Assembly (NCBI GenBank): GCA_028023455.1
Contig: JAQFVV010006631.1
Location: forward strand, 531,815-595,814
Direction: 5' to 3'
DNA length: 64,000 nucleotides
From: Epiperipatus broadwayi
Lineage: Eukaryota; Onychophora; Udeonychophora; Euonychophora; Peripatidae
The position numbers were made by a program, and so were the translations under genes. Below the pieces are notes generated by a model. The model ran no database searches and was not told the DNA's origin. It saw nothing but the letters and a program-made list of their open reading frames with translations. Shown here piece by piece: positions 13,663 through 23,924 of this stretch; positions within the stretch are counted from its first letter, which is position 1, and the number at the start of each line of letters is the position of its first letter.

Positions 13663-13739
13663 ACACTACTTGTAAGTAATTTTAATTTTTTTCTAATAAT
13701 TATAATTTTATAATTAATTATATTATTGAATATAGACAA

Positions 13740-14740
13740 TAAGTAATCCAAATGCATGTAAAAGTAAGGTCGCCATTAATGCCATATTCGCATTACATCT
13801 TTATTTTAAATGTACAAAAATTTTTTGGTAATATTTCTACAATGATCAAACTTCCACTTAATTACGTTTACTTTGTAAATAATTTTCAATAATTTTTTAA
13901 CTCAAATTAGCAATATACAATACATTTTTAAAATTACCAAATGTATGTAAAACTACGGCATGTGATGACACATTTTATACAAGATCGCCATTAATGCTAG
14001 AATCGCATTTTTTTTTTTTTAAATTTACAAAAATTTTTTGTTAATATTTCTACACTTATCAAACTTCCACTTAATTACGTTTAATTTGTAAATAATTTTC
14101 AATATTTTTTTAAACTCAAATTACCAATATACAGTACGTTTTTAAAATTACCAAATGTATGTAAAAGTATGGCCTGTGATAACACGTTTTATACAAGATC
14201 GCCATTAATGCCAGATTTCACATTAATTCGGGTAAAGTGTTTTTTATCTGTTTTTTTTTTTTTAAATTTACAAACATTTTTTGTTAAGATTTCTCCACTT
14301 ATCAAACTTCCACTTAATTACGTTTAATTTGAAAATAATTTTCAATAATTTTTTAACTCAAATTACCAATATACAGTACGTTTTTAAAATTACCAAATGT
14401 ATGTAAAACTACGGCATGTGATGACATGTTTTATACAAGATTGCCATTAATGCCAGATTCGCATTAAGTCGGGTAAAGTGTTTTTTAAATCAAATTAGCA
14501 ATATATATTTTGTATTGATCTTATTTTGTATTTCATGCATGTAAATTTTCAATAATTTTTTAAATCAAATTAGCAATATACAGTACGTTTTTATATTTTG
14601 TATGGACCTTATTTTGTATTTCATGCATGTAAATTTTCAATATTTTTTTACATCAAATTAGCAATATACAGTTCATTTTTATATTTTGTATGGACCTTAT
14701 TTTGTATTTCATGCATGTAAATTTTCAATAATTTTTTGTT
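13740..14740 (+). repeat. Tandem repeats in the Merlin 3' non-coding part
   Basis: Four copies of a 190-240-bp unit, marked by CCAAATG.ATGTAAAA at about 13748, 13937, 14151 and 14393, are followed by three copies of a roughly 88-bp unit marked by TATTTCATGCATGTAAATTTTC near 14527, 14616 and 14705. Both unit types share AATTTTCAATAATTTTTTAA.. blocks, so the second array probably arose from part of the first. Confidence 0.8.
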
Positions 14741-14971
14741 TTTTGTATTTTTTTTTCAGGACCAAGAAACATGGTGGTGTTCGTTTTCTGCCTGCCAAAA
14801 AAACCATCTAAAAAATCACGTGACTGTATATTTTTTGTTAAAGTTTTGTCTTTTTTTTATGTTTTTATGTTTAAATTTTTTTTTTAATTTTTATATTTTT
14901 GCCAGTTTTTTTTTCTTTTTTATCACATGACCTGTGTCACATTTTTGTCTTTTTTGTTTTTTATCACATGA

Positions 14972-15146
14972 TCAACCGATGATGTATTACCCTGAAGGCA
15001 TATCGGTTTAATCTTGCGCTTTTTAACGTGACGTGTTCGTGCGGACACATTTTAGCGACTAAATGTATCTGCAGATCACTTGGAGACTTTATCTTAAAAA
15101 TCGCAACATTAGACGGATATGCCTTCAGGGTAATACGTCATCGGTT
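14972..15146. repeat. Subterminal inverted repeat of the Merlin element
   Basis: CAACCGATGATGTATTACCC and the next 15 bases (14972-15007) recur in inverse at 15113-15146 with one or two mismatches, enclosing about 105 bases. The right terminal repeat is thus present twice, once internally. Confidence 0.8.
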
Positions 15147-15389
15147 GAATTATCTGCAAGTACCTTTTGATTTTTTTTTTTTTTTAAAAATAAATGCCAT
15201 AGTGTATTTATAATTTTAAAATTTTTTATTTGTTAAAGAAACGGCGTTTATTTAACAAATTGTGATTCTGTATTTATTTTTTTGAGTGTTTACAACCAAT
15301 GTAAACAGGAAAATTTGAAATATTACTATTTAAAAATAAGTTAAAAATAATTTCAAAATCGAAGTTTTTTTTTTTTTTTAAGTGTCATA

Positions 15390-15472
15390 GCATCGGCCGG
15401 GATGCGAACCCGCAACCCGGGCAACTGCCTGCAAGTGCAAGGCAGTCGCGCTGACCTCTCGACCACCAATGC
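15390..15472 (-). repeat. tRNA-derived retroposon with poly(A) and 15-bp target duplication
   Basis: On the minus strand an 83-base tRNA-like body: 7-bp acceptor stem GCATTGG/CCGATGC with one G-T pair, D stem GTCG/CGAC, a 4-6-bp anticodon-like stem (TGCCT/AGGCA), a long variable region and box B GGGTTCGCATCCC. A short trailer (TATGACACTT) and a poly(A) tail (14 A) follow. The direct repeat CAAAATCGAAGTTTT (15354-15368 and 15477-15491) flanks the insert. The oversized anticodon loop argues against a working tRNA. It most resembles a class II (Leu/Ser-like) tRNA-derived SINE with almost no body, mobilised by a LINE. Confidence 0.85.
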
Positions 15473-15491
15473 AAGACAAAATCGAAGTTTT

Positions 15492-16080
15492 AATGGTTGT
15501 TTTTCTCTTCAGTTGCATTTGAGCCAGAGAGGGGTGTCATTGTCTTAAATTTAAGAAAAACCTAAAGGCATTCTGGTTTCCTGTCCATTCTAAAATAATT
15601 TCAACTGGACAAAAAGAACTTGATTAAACTTGCGATAATGCGGGGAGAGAAGAATGTCCAATTTAAGTGAAATATTTTTTTAAAACTTCGATTGTGATAT
15701 TGTAATAAATTAAAAAATGAAAATGATGTTATCATTCATTAAAATTTTCATTAGCCATAGGGTGATCTGGTTGGAGATAAAAAAGTAATTGGAAATAAAA
15801 TTCTTGAGAGCACTTAGGCGATTGCATTGAAATGTTTTATGAATTGTCTAAACCAATTAGTAAAACCAAAAAACGATTTAATTAATTATTTTTTTTTCTT
15901 CTTGGAGGGGATACCTGAATTGAGAGTATATTGAAGAGTGATATAGATCTGTTCTGAAGTTGGAAGAAGGTAGTTCATTTTTGTTTTTCAAAGGCAAATC
16001 TTATTAGGAGCCTAAGTCTAATTTTATTGTTAAGTTAATGTTGTTTTTAGAACCATGCTAAGACTTGCAACCTTTTGATT
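15492..16080. other. No gene seen
   Basis: AT-rich, no supported feature. Confidence 0.5.
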
Positions 16081-16094
16081 AAGGAGGCTGATTT

Positions 16095-16650
16095 TGATGC
16101 ATTCTAATCCGTGGGATTTACTTTTAATTAAAAATTCCTTCAGTGATTCTGAACCAACGGACACTAATTCATGCAGTCATTCAAATAATCATTCGAGCAG
16201 TTAACGGTCAGTAGTTGACGATTTAAACATCGGACAATTAAGTGGTGTAGAATAACATCAGTAATCTAGCCAACTAATGGAAAGCTAAGTGATGGGCATA
16301 TGTTCATTCCCCCATATACTCAGTTGATGCTGATGGAAGCTTAATTGCAACATGCCATTGATGCCTGTAATTAACATAGAATTTGTAAAACAAGAAAAGA
16401 CTGTTTACAGTATAATACCCGTTCTCCAACCTAAAGATGCCAATTCAAGCATTTTCATGTATGTAGAATGATTATGGGGTAGAATCCCACTTCAGTGCAT
16501 TTGTCCAGCTTTGCTCCTTCCGTCCCAAAGGAATGTAAACACTGAGATTCAAACACCAAGTGATGATGATAAATTTCATGAACTTGTGCCACAGTCAAGT
16601 CCAGCCATTGCTGCAGTAGATGTATAGCCCACTCAAAACCCATAAAAGGG
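16095..16650 (+). pseudogene. Possible coding relic, unrecognised
   Basis: On the plus strand several short open pieces look protein-like and are rich in Ser and Asp (SDSEPTDTNSCSHSNNHSSS near 16135-16203; FVKQEKTVYSIIPVLQPKDA near 16384-16443; NVNTEIQTPSDDDKFHEL near 16537-16590). They are separated by stops, and the base composition is less AT-rich than the flanks. This could be a processed pseudogene; the family is not recognised. The minus-strand ORF in the same place (16455-16643) looks like its shadow. Confidence 0.3.
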
Positions 16651-16689
16651 TGAAGCTTAGAGACTTTATCGGGTACATTATTGTTTTTG

Positions 16690-17530
16690 TGTTTATTTTA
16701 TATTAAATTTAATACACATTTCGTAAATATATGTCTTATGTACATACATACACAAACACGACTTTTATGTAACTTATTAATTTTTCCTTGTTTGCTTAAT
16801 GCACGTGAGTGAGTTTAGTTTATAATCCACAGATCACTATCTCTCACGTATTAGGTATTTAATCCATATTTTTCCCTATTAAGAAAGAAATTTATTTTAT
16901 TTAGTCTAATAATTGCTTTGACAAGTATTTCTTTATGATTATAGTTTTGTTTTATTAAAATGATTTATGTAGTGTGTAATACTCTTTTGTATATTTAATC
17001 AATCTGGGGATGTTAATTTTGTATTCATATTATAAATGGTATGAGATAATGGGCTAATAAAATATTTATATTATAATTATAAAGTGACTCCCACCATATA
17101 TTTTTATCTCTCTTTGTCATTTAATTTCTCTAATTATATTATTAATTAATTGTGCGAGTTTTCCGATCCCCATTCTTTTAACTGAGAATAGAGTATGAGC
17201 TAGCAAATGGGATATCATCTTACCTGGTCTTAGGTCTTTATTTATCACGAGGATACTTGTATTATTTTTACCCCACATATATGCCCAATAATATTTGAAC
17301 TTGCATATCCTTTCAGGAGGAGAAGTAATTTTTCTTCTGGGAGTGGCGTGAGGGGTTGGTTTAGAGTCATCCCCCAAAGATATGTAAGAATCAATCTTTT
17401 TATAAGTACCTTCGGTGTCCCTAATAATATTATGGTAAAGTATTTAAATTTGTCCTTATTCCGGCATGTCCCATATTTCTTTTCATGTTCGATTTGTGCG
17501 CATGCTCATATTAACAGAATAAGCGGTTGA
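16690..17530. other. No gene seen
   Basis: AT-rich. Short overlapping open frames at 17117-17377 (minus) and 17348-17530 (plus) lack recognisable motifs. Confidence 0.45.
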
Positions 17531-17537
17531 CCAGTAC

Positions 17538-17539
<2 letters not shown>

Positions 17540-17572
<33 letters not shown>

Positions 17573-17588
17573 TATATATATATATATA
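17540..17588. repeat. (TA)n tract broken by TACATT
   Basis: Two TA runs are separated by TACATTATATA and followed by GTTACAACATT, which resembles the family LTR end motif GTTACA; nothing else of an element is visible. Confidence 0.8.
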
Positions 17589-17824
17589 GTTACAACATTT
17601 TGAATTTGTTTTTGTCTTGTTCTATAAATGTTAAGGAATTTATTAATATTAATTTGATAGCTGTAGTTGATTAAATCAACTTAATATTCACTCAATAATC
17701 GACAGCCTCAAATATACACACACATACAATATGCTTATATAATAAAACTGAAATTTAGTTAGTTGATTAATAAATAGATTATACTAATTGTAACCTATAT
17801 AGAGGTACAGTAGTCATCAGCTGG

Positions 17825-18070
17825 TACTTATGCATCGCTGTTAAGAAAGTCAAGAGCAAATTCTTCCTGTGTTTGAATTCTGCGAATAATAGAACTAATG
17901 GAACTGAAAGAAAGGTTGAGATGTGGATGAATTGATCCAAATTGCATCTGAATTTAATAAATGAACATCAAGCTGGTTTGTTGAAAAGAAGTGAAATCAT
18001 AGATTATGTACTCCATCACATCATCTCCACCATCCTACCCAACGATCTTAGGTCCCAAAGTAGCCAGATG
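17825..18070 (+). repeat. SINE-like dispersed repeat, copy 2
   Basis: Second copy of the repeat at 10145-10385. It has CCTGTGTTTGAATTCTG (box B-like), GATGAATTGATCCAAATTGC then ATCTGAATTTA, and a 3' part CACCATCCTACCCAACGATC followed by TTAGGTCCC. The blocks have the same order and spacing as copy 1. Confidence 0.5.
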
Positions 18071-18331
18071 TCACCTCCGTTATATAAATGAAGTTAAATC
18101 CACTGCCAAGGTCTACTGATGCGAATCAAGTCCGGTTTTTTTGTACATCAACTACATTTATATAACTGGGATTCTATATAATAATTATTTTAAATATATC
18201 ATTTGTCACAATTATGTAAATTAAGCTCTTTGTAAATTACCATTTTAAACTTCAGTTTATATAAATATTAAAAATATTATTTAAAGAGACATAAAAATGA
18301 CATAATTTCATTTACTTTTACTATCGCAGAG

Positions 18332-18845
18332 GTTGACGATTTACGTTGCTAATTCCCTCCACAGCTTCAGAGTTCAGGGGTAATTTCTATTTTGGGAATG
18401 TTAACCAATATTAATTAATTTTGGCTGTTCCGATTTTTTCTTACAATATATTTTATAATTAAATGAATCATTATTCTATTAGTAAATAAATTGTCATGTT
18501 TATCTTGCATGTGGAAGAATAGTAAAGTTCATATAAGTTATATTTAAAGATATAAAGCAGTACAAACACGTTGTTATTTCGAAATTTGTTGACGATTTAT
18601 GTTGTTAATTCCCTCCGCAGCTTCAGTGTTCTGGGGTAATTTCTATTTTGGGAAGGTTAACCAATATTAATTAATTTTGGCTGTTCCGATTTTTTCTTAC
18701 AATATATTTTATAATTAAATGAATCATTATTCTATTAGTAAATAAATTGTCATGTTTATCTTGCATGTGGAAGAATAGTAAAGTTCATATAAGTTATATT
18801 TAAAGATGTAAAGCAGTACAAACACGTTGTTATTTCGAAATTTGT
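18332..18845 (+). repeat. 256-bp direct tandem duplication
   Basis: GTTGACGATTTA(C/T)GTTG... begins at 18332 and again at 18588. The two copies are nearly identical through ...CACGTTGTTATTTCGAAATT, with a handful of substitutions, mostly in the first 60 bases. Confidence 0.95.
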
Positions 18846-19153
18846 TATTGTTTAAGTTTTCTCCATTTGAATTTTCAAAAGAGCATGTAAAAGACCGTTT
18901 CATTGCTGATTGGCAATATTTGAAGCTATCTGAAATATTATCTTATTTATCAAACTAACTGAAGACTTATAATCATAAATAATTTAGTTTCATTGAGAAA
19001 TAAGTTAAACCATCGTTGAAAGAATGTAAGTTATCATTATCATAGTTAATTGGTGCAGTTAATATATTCATCACTAGTTTGTCACTGTGAAATAATATAA
19101 ATACAGTATTAAAATATCTTCTGATTTTTTATTGTCGTTCTACAAAATACAAT

Positions 19154-19303
19154 ATGTCCCCGGTTTTGCTGCCTGTATACCGACCAATTAAAGAACTGCG
19201 AAAAATATGCGGTCAGCTACCAGACAATAATAAAAATAATATTGTAAAAAACGTTAACTTCAGTGGCATAGCTTTCAACAACTTTATTTATATGGAAAAA
19301 TAG
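19154..19303 (+). CDS. Small ORF, 49 codons, unrecognised
   Basis: ATG at 19154 to TAG at 19301-19303. The peptide starts MSPVLLPVYRPIKELRKICG and continues QLPDNNKNNIVKNVNFSG; its composition is clearly protein-like against very AT-rich flanks. TATAAATA (near 19096) lies about 55 bases upstream. Beyond the stop, another frame stays coding-like (KQLNDEAKLKIQKKLKKA, near 19360-19415), so a longer protein may have been broken here by a stop and a frameshift. It follows the 18332-18845 duplication by 300 bases. No family recognised; it may be a truncated retroelement protein or a small gene. Confidence 0.3.
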   Translation: MSPVLLPVYRPIKELRKICGQLPDNNKNNIVKNVNFSGIAFNNFIYMEK

Positions 19304-20022
19304 TTCTGCAAAAAGTAAATTTATTTTCAACACGGATCAAAAACTGATTTATTAAAATTAAACAGCTGAACGATGAAGCAAAGCTAAAAATTCAAAAAAA
19401 ACTTAAAAAAGCCTAATCACATATGAAGTTTTAAAAAAATAATATCAAAACTATTCCATAGAAAATCGCTAATATATTAGCTTTTATGATTGCTTAACAC
19501 ATTCAGTTATTTCAAGAAGCTAGTTATTTATTATTAATAGTTTAAATGGCTTTTGATAATTATTTTTTGACTTTTATAATATTTTGCAAATTGTATAAAA
19601 CACACTTTTTTACTTAAATGGCTGCTGAAAGCAGTTTACTGATAATCCAAGGGAATTCATTTATTCTTCATTGTTTAAAACAATAAAGAAGGGAAAATTT
19701 CTAATGTCCATTTTCATATATTCAGGATATAACAGCTATTATTAGACAGTGATTATTATTATAAAGTTAATGAACATGGATTGACTTTTCAGGAACATGC
19801 ATTCATTTGAACAGTAAAGTTCCTAGCGTTTAACCTCTGAGTATAATAATCAAAGAACATCAAGGTATTTTTTATTAATGGCCTAATTGTTGTCAAATAA
19901 AACATCTATTGAAATTTTTAAGACAGAATAAATTCGTGATAATAATCTATTACTTTGTATAGATATTAATAATCATTTCAGAAAAATAAAAAAATATCAT
20001 TCCTATTTTCCATTAAACTTTA

Positions 20023-20124
20023 ATGCCGCCACCCAAAGGACCAGACAAAGAAGCAATAGGCAAACAAAGTAAAATAACTTTAAGACATACTTTGTTATTA
20101 GTACTGCATTACGTCATTACATAA
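20023..20124 (+). other. Short ORF of 33 codons, doubtful
   Basis: ATG 20023 to TAA 20122-20124, starting MPPPKGPDKEAIGKQSKITL. The start looks protein-like, but the frame is too short to call a gene. Confidence 0.12.
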
Positions 20125-20410
20125 CAATGATTTATTTAGGTACTTATAACTATAGATGATATTCTAATGTGAGAAGAATTTATGAATTACATGAATTTCC
20201 CAATATTAAATTGGGAATCTTTGAAACAAGATAAAAAAAAAAGATGAGGCATAAATTAATTTAAAAAGTAGATATTTACTATATTAGAAATCAAGATCTA
20301 TTACAAGTACATGTAGAGTGGTTATTATTGTAAATAAGAAATGGACAATAACATTGAAAGATTGATATTGGAAAGGAAGTGAATATTTTCTTGTCATAAT
20401 ATGTTTTTTG

Positions 20411-20514
20411 TCATATGTCATAGCATCGGCCGGCACGCGAACTCACAACAATCTGCAACCAACTACTTGCTTGCAAGACATCTGCGATGACCTCTCGGAT
20501 AACAACGCTTGACG
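20411..20514 (-). repeat. tRNA-derived retroposon, second copy of the family at 15.4 kb
   Basis: The minus strand carries the same landmarks as 15390-15472: CGAGAGGTCA, TCTTGCA, GTTCGC in the box B position, the acceptor end CCGATGC and the trailer TATGACA. It is more diverged in the 5' half. A direct repeat of about 18 bases, GTCATAATAT(G/T)TTTTTTG (20393-20410 and about 20515-20533), flanks it as expected for LINE-mediated insertion. Confidence 0.75.
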
Positions 20515-20539
20515 GTCATAATATTTTTTTTTGCATTAA

Positions 20540-23050
20540 AATTACAAAAGGGTACAGGAGATCTACAGTATTATAATAATATATTTTTCTTTAGCAATGG
20601 ATTATATTGCATAATATAAATATAGGAGTATTTTAACATATATAATGTTATCGATTTATAGAATATTGTGTCTTTTTTTTTTTTTATTGTGCAATTTAAT
20701 GTTGGTAGATAAATAGACTTTGGCATAGACAAGCGTTTTTTTTTTTAATTTATTCTGAAAAATAGAATGATTATTAATTCTGATACTAGATATTATTTTT
20801 GCATATAAGTATACTTTAAAAAAATTTTAACGGATGTAATTATTGAAAATATTTAGAATTTAATTCCTTTTAAATGTTAAAAAATGTTAATAGCTTTTTC
20901 CATATTAACATCTGTTTGAGTTTACTTTGACTAAAGAATAAACGGAAATTTCCACGTATTGTTATAAATATATGCTCCGGCTGATGACCTCATCGTATCT
21001 TTAAAACTACTGTGACTTTTTTTTTTTTAATTTTAATCCTGATATTTAAAAAAAAAAATATTTTTTCGAGACATATTTACTGGGAACATATTGATTTTGT
21101 GTAAAGAATATTCTTCAAGAATTTAATCTAGAGCAGGTTTGTTAAATAAAGAAATTGGCATATATTAGCATTGCTATAAAACCTATATTGTATGTTATAT
21201 TTCTGAAATATAATCGATGTATAATGATAATGTAAATATATACACGCTTTTATGCAAAAGGAGAGTATTAATTTAAAAGGCTATGCATTGTGTGTAAGGA
21301 TTAAAGTAGAATGGAAGTTGTAACTTCTATATCTAAAATTAGTGGTAATAAATAAAAATTTATTTAAATAATTAATCGTGAGATTATTTATTATCGCTTA
21401 TGTTCAAACGCTAAATTCGTACTCGTTTCCGGATTTAAAAAAAATGTCTTTGTTAAATTCTTCATGCATAATAAGAACATGCTGGTACTAACAATTAATT
21501 ACAGTATAAATTATTAAAAGTAATATTATTAGGACTATAAAGTCTGTTTGTAATAATATTTCGCACAAGAATTATTAAAACTTTATAGGAATATTTCTTT
21601 TTACTTTCAAAGTTTAATCGAATCTATTACGTATTATATAGTTTATATATTTTCTTACAATAATTGAAAAAAAAAAGTTAAGATTTTTTTTATATCTATA
21701 TATTGAGTACAAAAAATAATAATATAATCCATAGCCATAGATTAAAAAAAAGATCACAACTACTCCATTTTGTTAAATTCCAAACCTAGATAATAATAAT
21801 AATATCTTCTCCAATTGTGCTGGTAGACTGATAAAAAAGGTTTACCCATTCAATGTTTTATGCAAATTTTATTTTAATTATATTAATTACTGGATTGTGA
21901 GGCATCATTTGGTAACATCAAACTATCAGTTATTTTCTTGTAATGTTTTAAGATATGAAACGTGTATAATATAAAATGTTTTTGTGTGTGCTTAACAAAA
22001 AAAAAATTCTTACATATTTTTCAAATTGGGCAAGGGGATATAAAATATTAATGTGCCAGTTCTTAATCTAATATTATAAAAGTAGAATAGGACTTCATCC
22101 GTGCTTCTTTAATAATCTTAACTACAGCAATAAATACGTTTTAAAGTTATGCACTGCTAATAATCTTAGAAATGCGTGTTAATCTGAAAGATTTAGTTTT
22201 TCTTTAGATATAAGTATTTATCCATTTACTAAGCACTACAAAATAATTAGTGGAACATATAGATACAATATTGACATTTGCAGCTGCATTTCCATTTAAA
22301 ATATGATTAGAATAAACACCAAACTCTTTAAATAATGTCAGCAACAAGAGTTTATTAACTCACTTTCTCAAACTCACTCTCACCCTTTCTTTTTCTAACA
22401 ACTAACTTGTTGGGGTTAGCCAAAGTTCAAAATCAAAATATAACTACTATTTAGCAAATATTCGTGCATTTTCCTTTCTTTATTGCTTGTTGTCAATGTG
22501 CATTAAAACAGTTCCAATATACACTCACAGTTAATTCTGTAGTTTTTATTGTTCTGCATAATTATTTTGTATAATATTCCTGATGTGCTTAATTATTCTC
22601 AAAATGTATAATTTACTTATTAGAATGTTTTTGTACAATCAGCACATATGTATTAATAATTTTCTAAAAGGTAATGTATACTGTTAGAATACTACAAGCA
22701 CAAATATTAAGGATTTCATATAAAATACTTTTTAGCCAGATATTGCAATTCATCTCATTCAAAAGACAATTACCTCAATAAAAAGTCTTATTTCTGATTA
22801 TACCTGAAAAATATTCTCAGGTTTAATGAATTTCAATTTATACATCCAGTATATCGTGTGAAAGATTACTGATGTTATTAGAATAAGATAAACCTGGGAT
22901 TTTTTTTAGCTTGTGTTATAATCTCCACGTTTATTTTATAAAAATAAATGAATAAAACACGTTGATATTTACAAACGTCAAATGACTAAAAACATTTTTT
23001 TTTTTTTATGAAAGCACTAAGAAAAATGTATTTTAATTTATAAATTTTAT
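20540..23050. other. No gene seen
   Basis: 2.5 kb of AT-rich sequence with frequent homopolymer A/T runs. I found no ORF, repeat pair or RNA structure to support. Confidence 0.5.
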
Positions 23051-23400
23051 TACCTAGAATGGGGGTGATAGCGCTAATATTTACCTTGCACAAAGGCGCC
23101 TCTTACCCACACAGGGATGCTGGCTACCGCTATAATATATTTATAAACAGAGCAAAACTCTCCATACAGTATTGCCACCTGTGCTGAACAGAGTAATCAA
23201 TGGATGCCAGAAGGCTTGTGCATAAAATCCCTATCTAATGCCTACTCATCCAATATCCCCAGACTAGTTTCTGGCTTGTGGCCTTCGGTAGTGAGAAGCT
23301 TTGGATCTGAGAGCACTGCATCTAGATCTTAGGATCTAATGCAACCCTCTAGCAATCCCTTTTATCTCTACTTAACTACAAAACTATGAGAATAAAATTG
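23050..23400. other. Less AT-rich stretch, unassigned
   Basis: Higher GC than its flanks; it may be part of the 3' end of the LINE that follows on the minus strand or a separate repeat. No open frame. Confidence 0.25.
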
Positions 23401-23924
23401 AAAATACAAAAAAAATATTTTCAATCTAAGCTCAATAGCTTATATAGTCATATGGGTCTGAACTCAGTTCAGCACCCATACATTTTGGTGTCTTTGGCTC
23501 TTTTACAACCATAGCCACCACTATCCTATTAGGCAGGATTGGTGTTAAACCATTAAGCATCACATGATCACATAATTTATTTATTTATTTAATTTAATTT
23601 TTTTTATTCTATTGCTATATTGAATGTTACAAACATTACATATCTATTTGAAGCAAAGTATATCCAACCTTCTTCCATGTTGCTCTAGTGATATGGCTTG
23701 GAGTGGTCCATCTTCATGATTTTCTCCATGACATTCTTAAATTTAGTACCATGTGTCTCTCAACCCTTCAATCATTACTTTACATCTGACACACCACAGG
23801 GCATAATTTACAAAAAATTTCAGTTTTATGTCTGTAAATAGACCCTGAGGTATATAGTCTTTAATTGATTTATAGTTTGCATTTGTATTGCTCTACAATT
23901 CATGAGTTATAGATCTGTAATTGA

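Larger units (their letters stand above)
12487..15172 (+). mobile_element. Merlin DNA transposon with intact ends and 8-bp target duplication
   Basis: The element occupies 12495-15164 and is bounded by a perfect 8-bp direct repeat, TTTTGATT (12487-12494 and 15165-15172), the length typical of Merlin insertions. Terminal inverted repeats of about 33 bases (GGTACTT.C.GATAATTCAAC..., two mismatches) match at both ends. It encodes one transposase (12775-13662, now broken), followed by about 1 kb of AT-rich tandem repeats and a subterminal palindrome near the right end. Ends and target duplication are well preserved, so the insertion is moderately young, but it cannot move on its own. Confidence 0.9.

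Noticed and set aside
15390-15472. A functional tRNA gene
   Set aside because: The anticodon loop is too large, and poly(A) plus target duplications show that it is retroposed.
16455-16643. 62-codon minus-strand ORF
   Set aside because: Overlaps a more coding-like plus-strand relic and looks like its complement.
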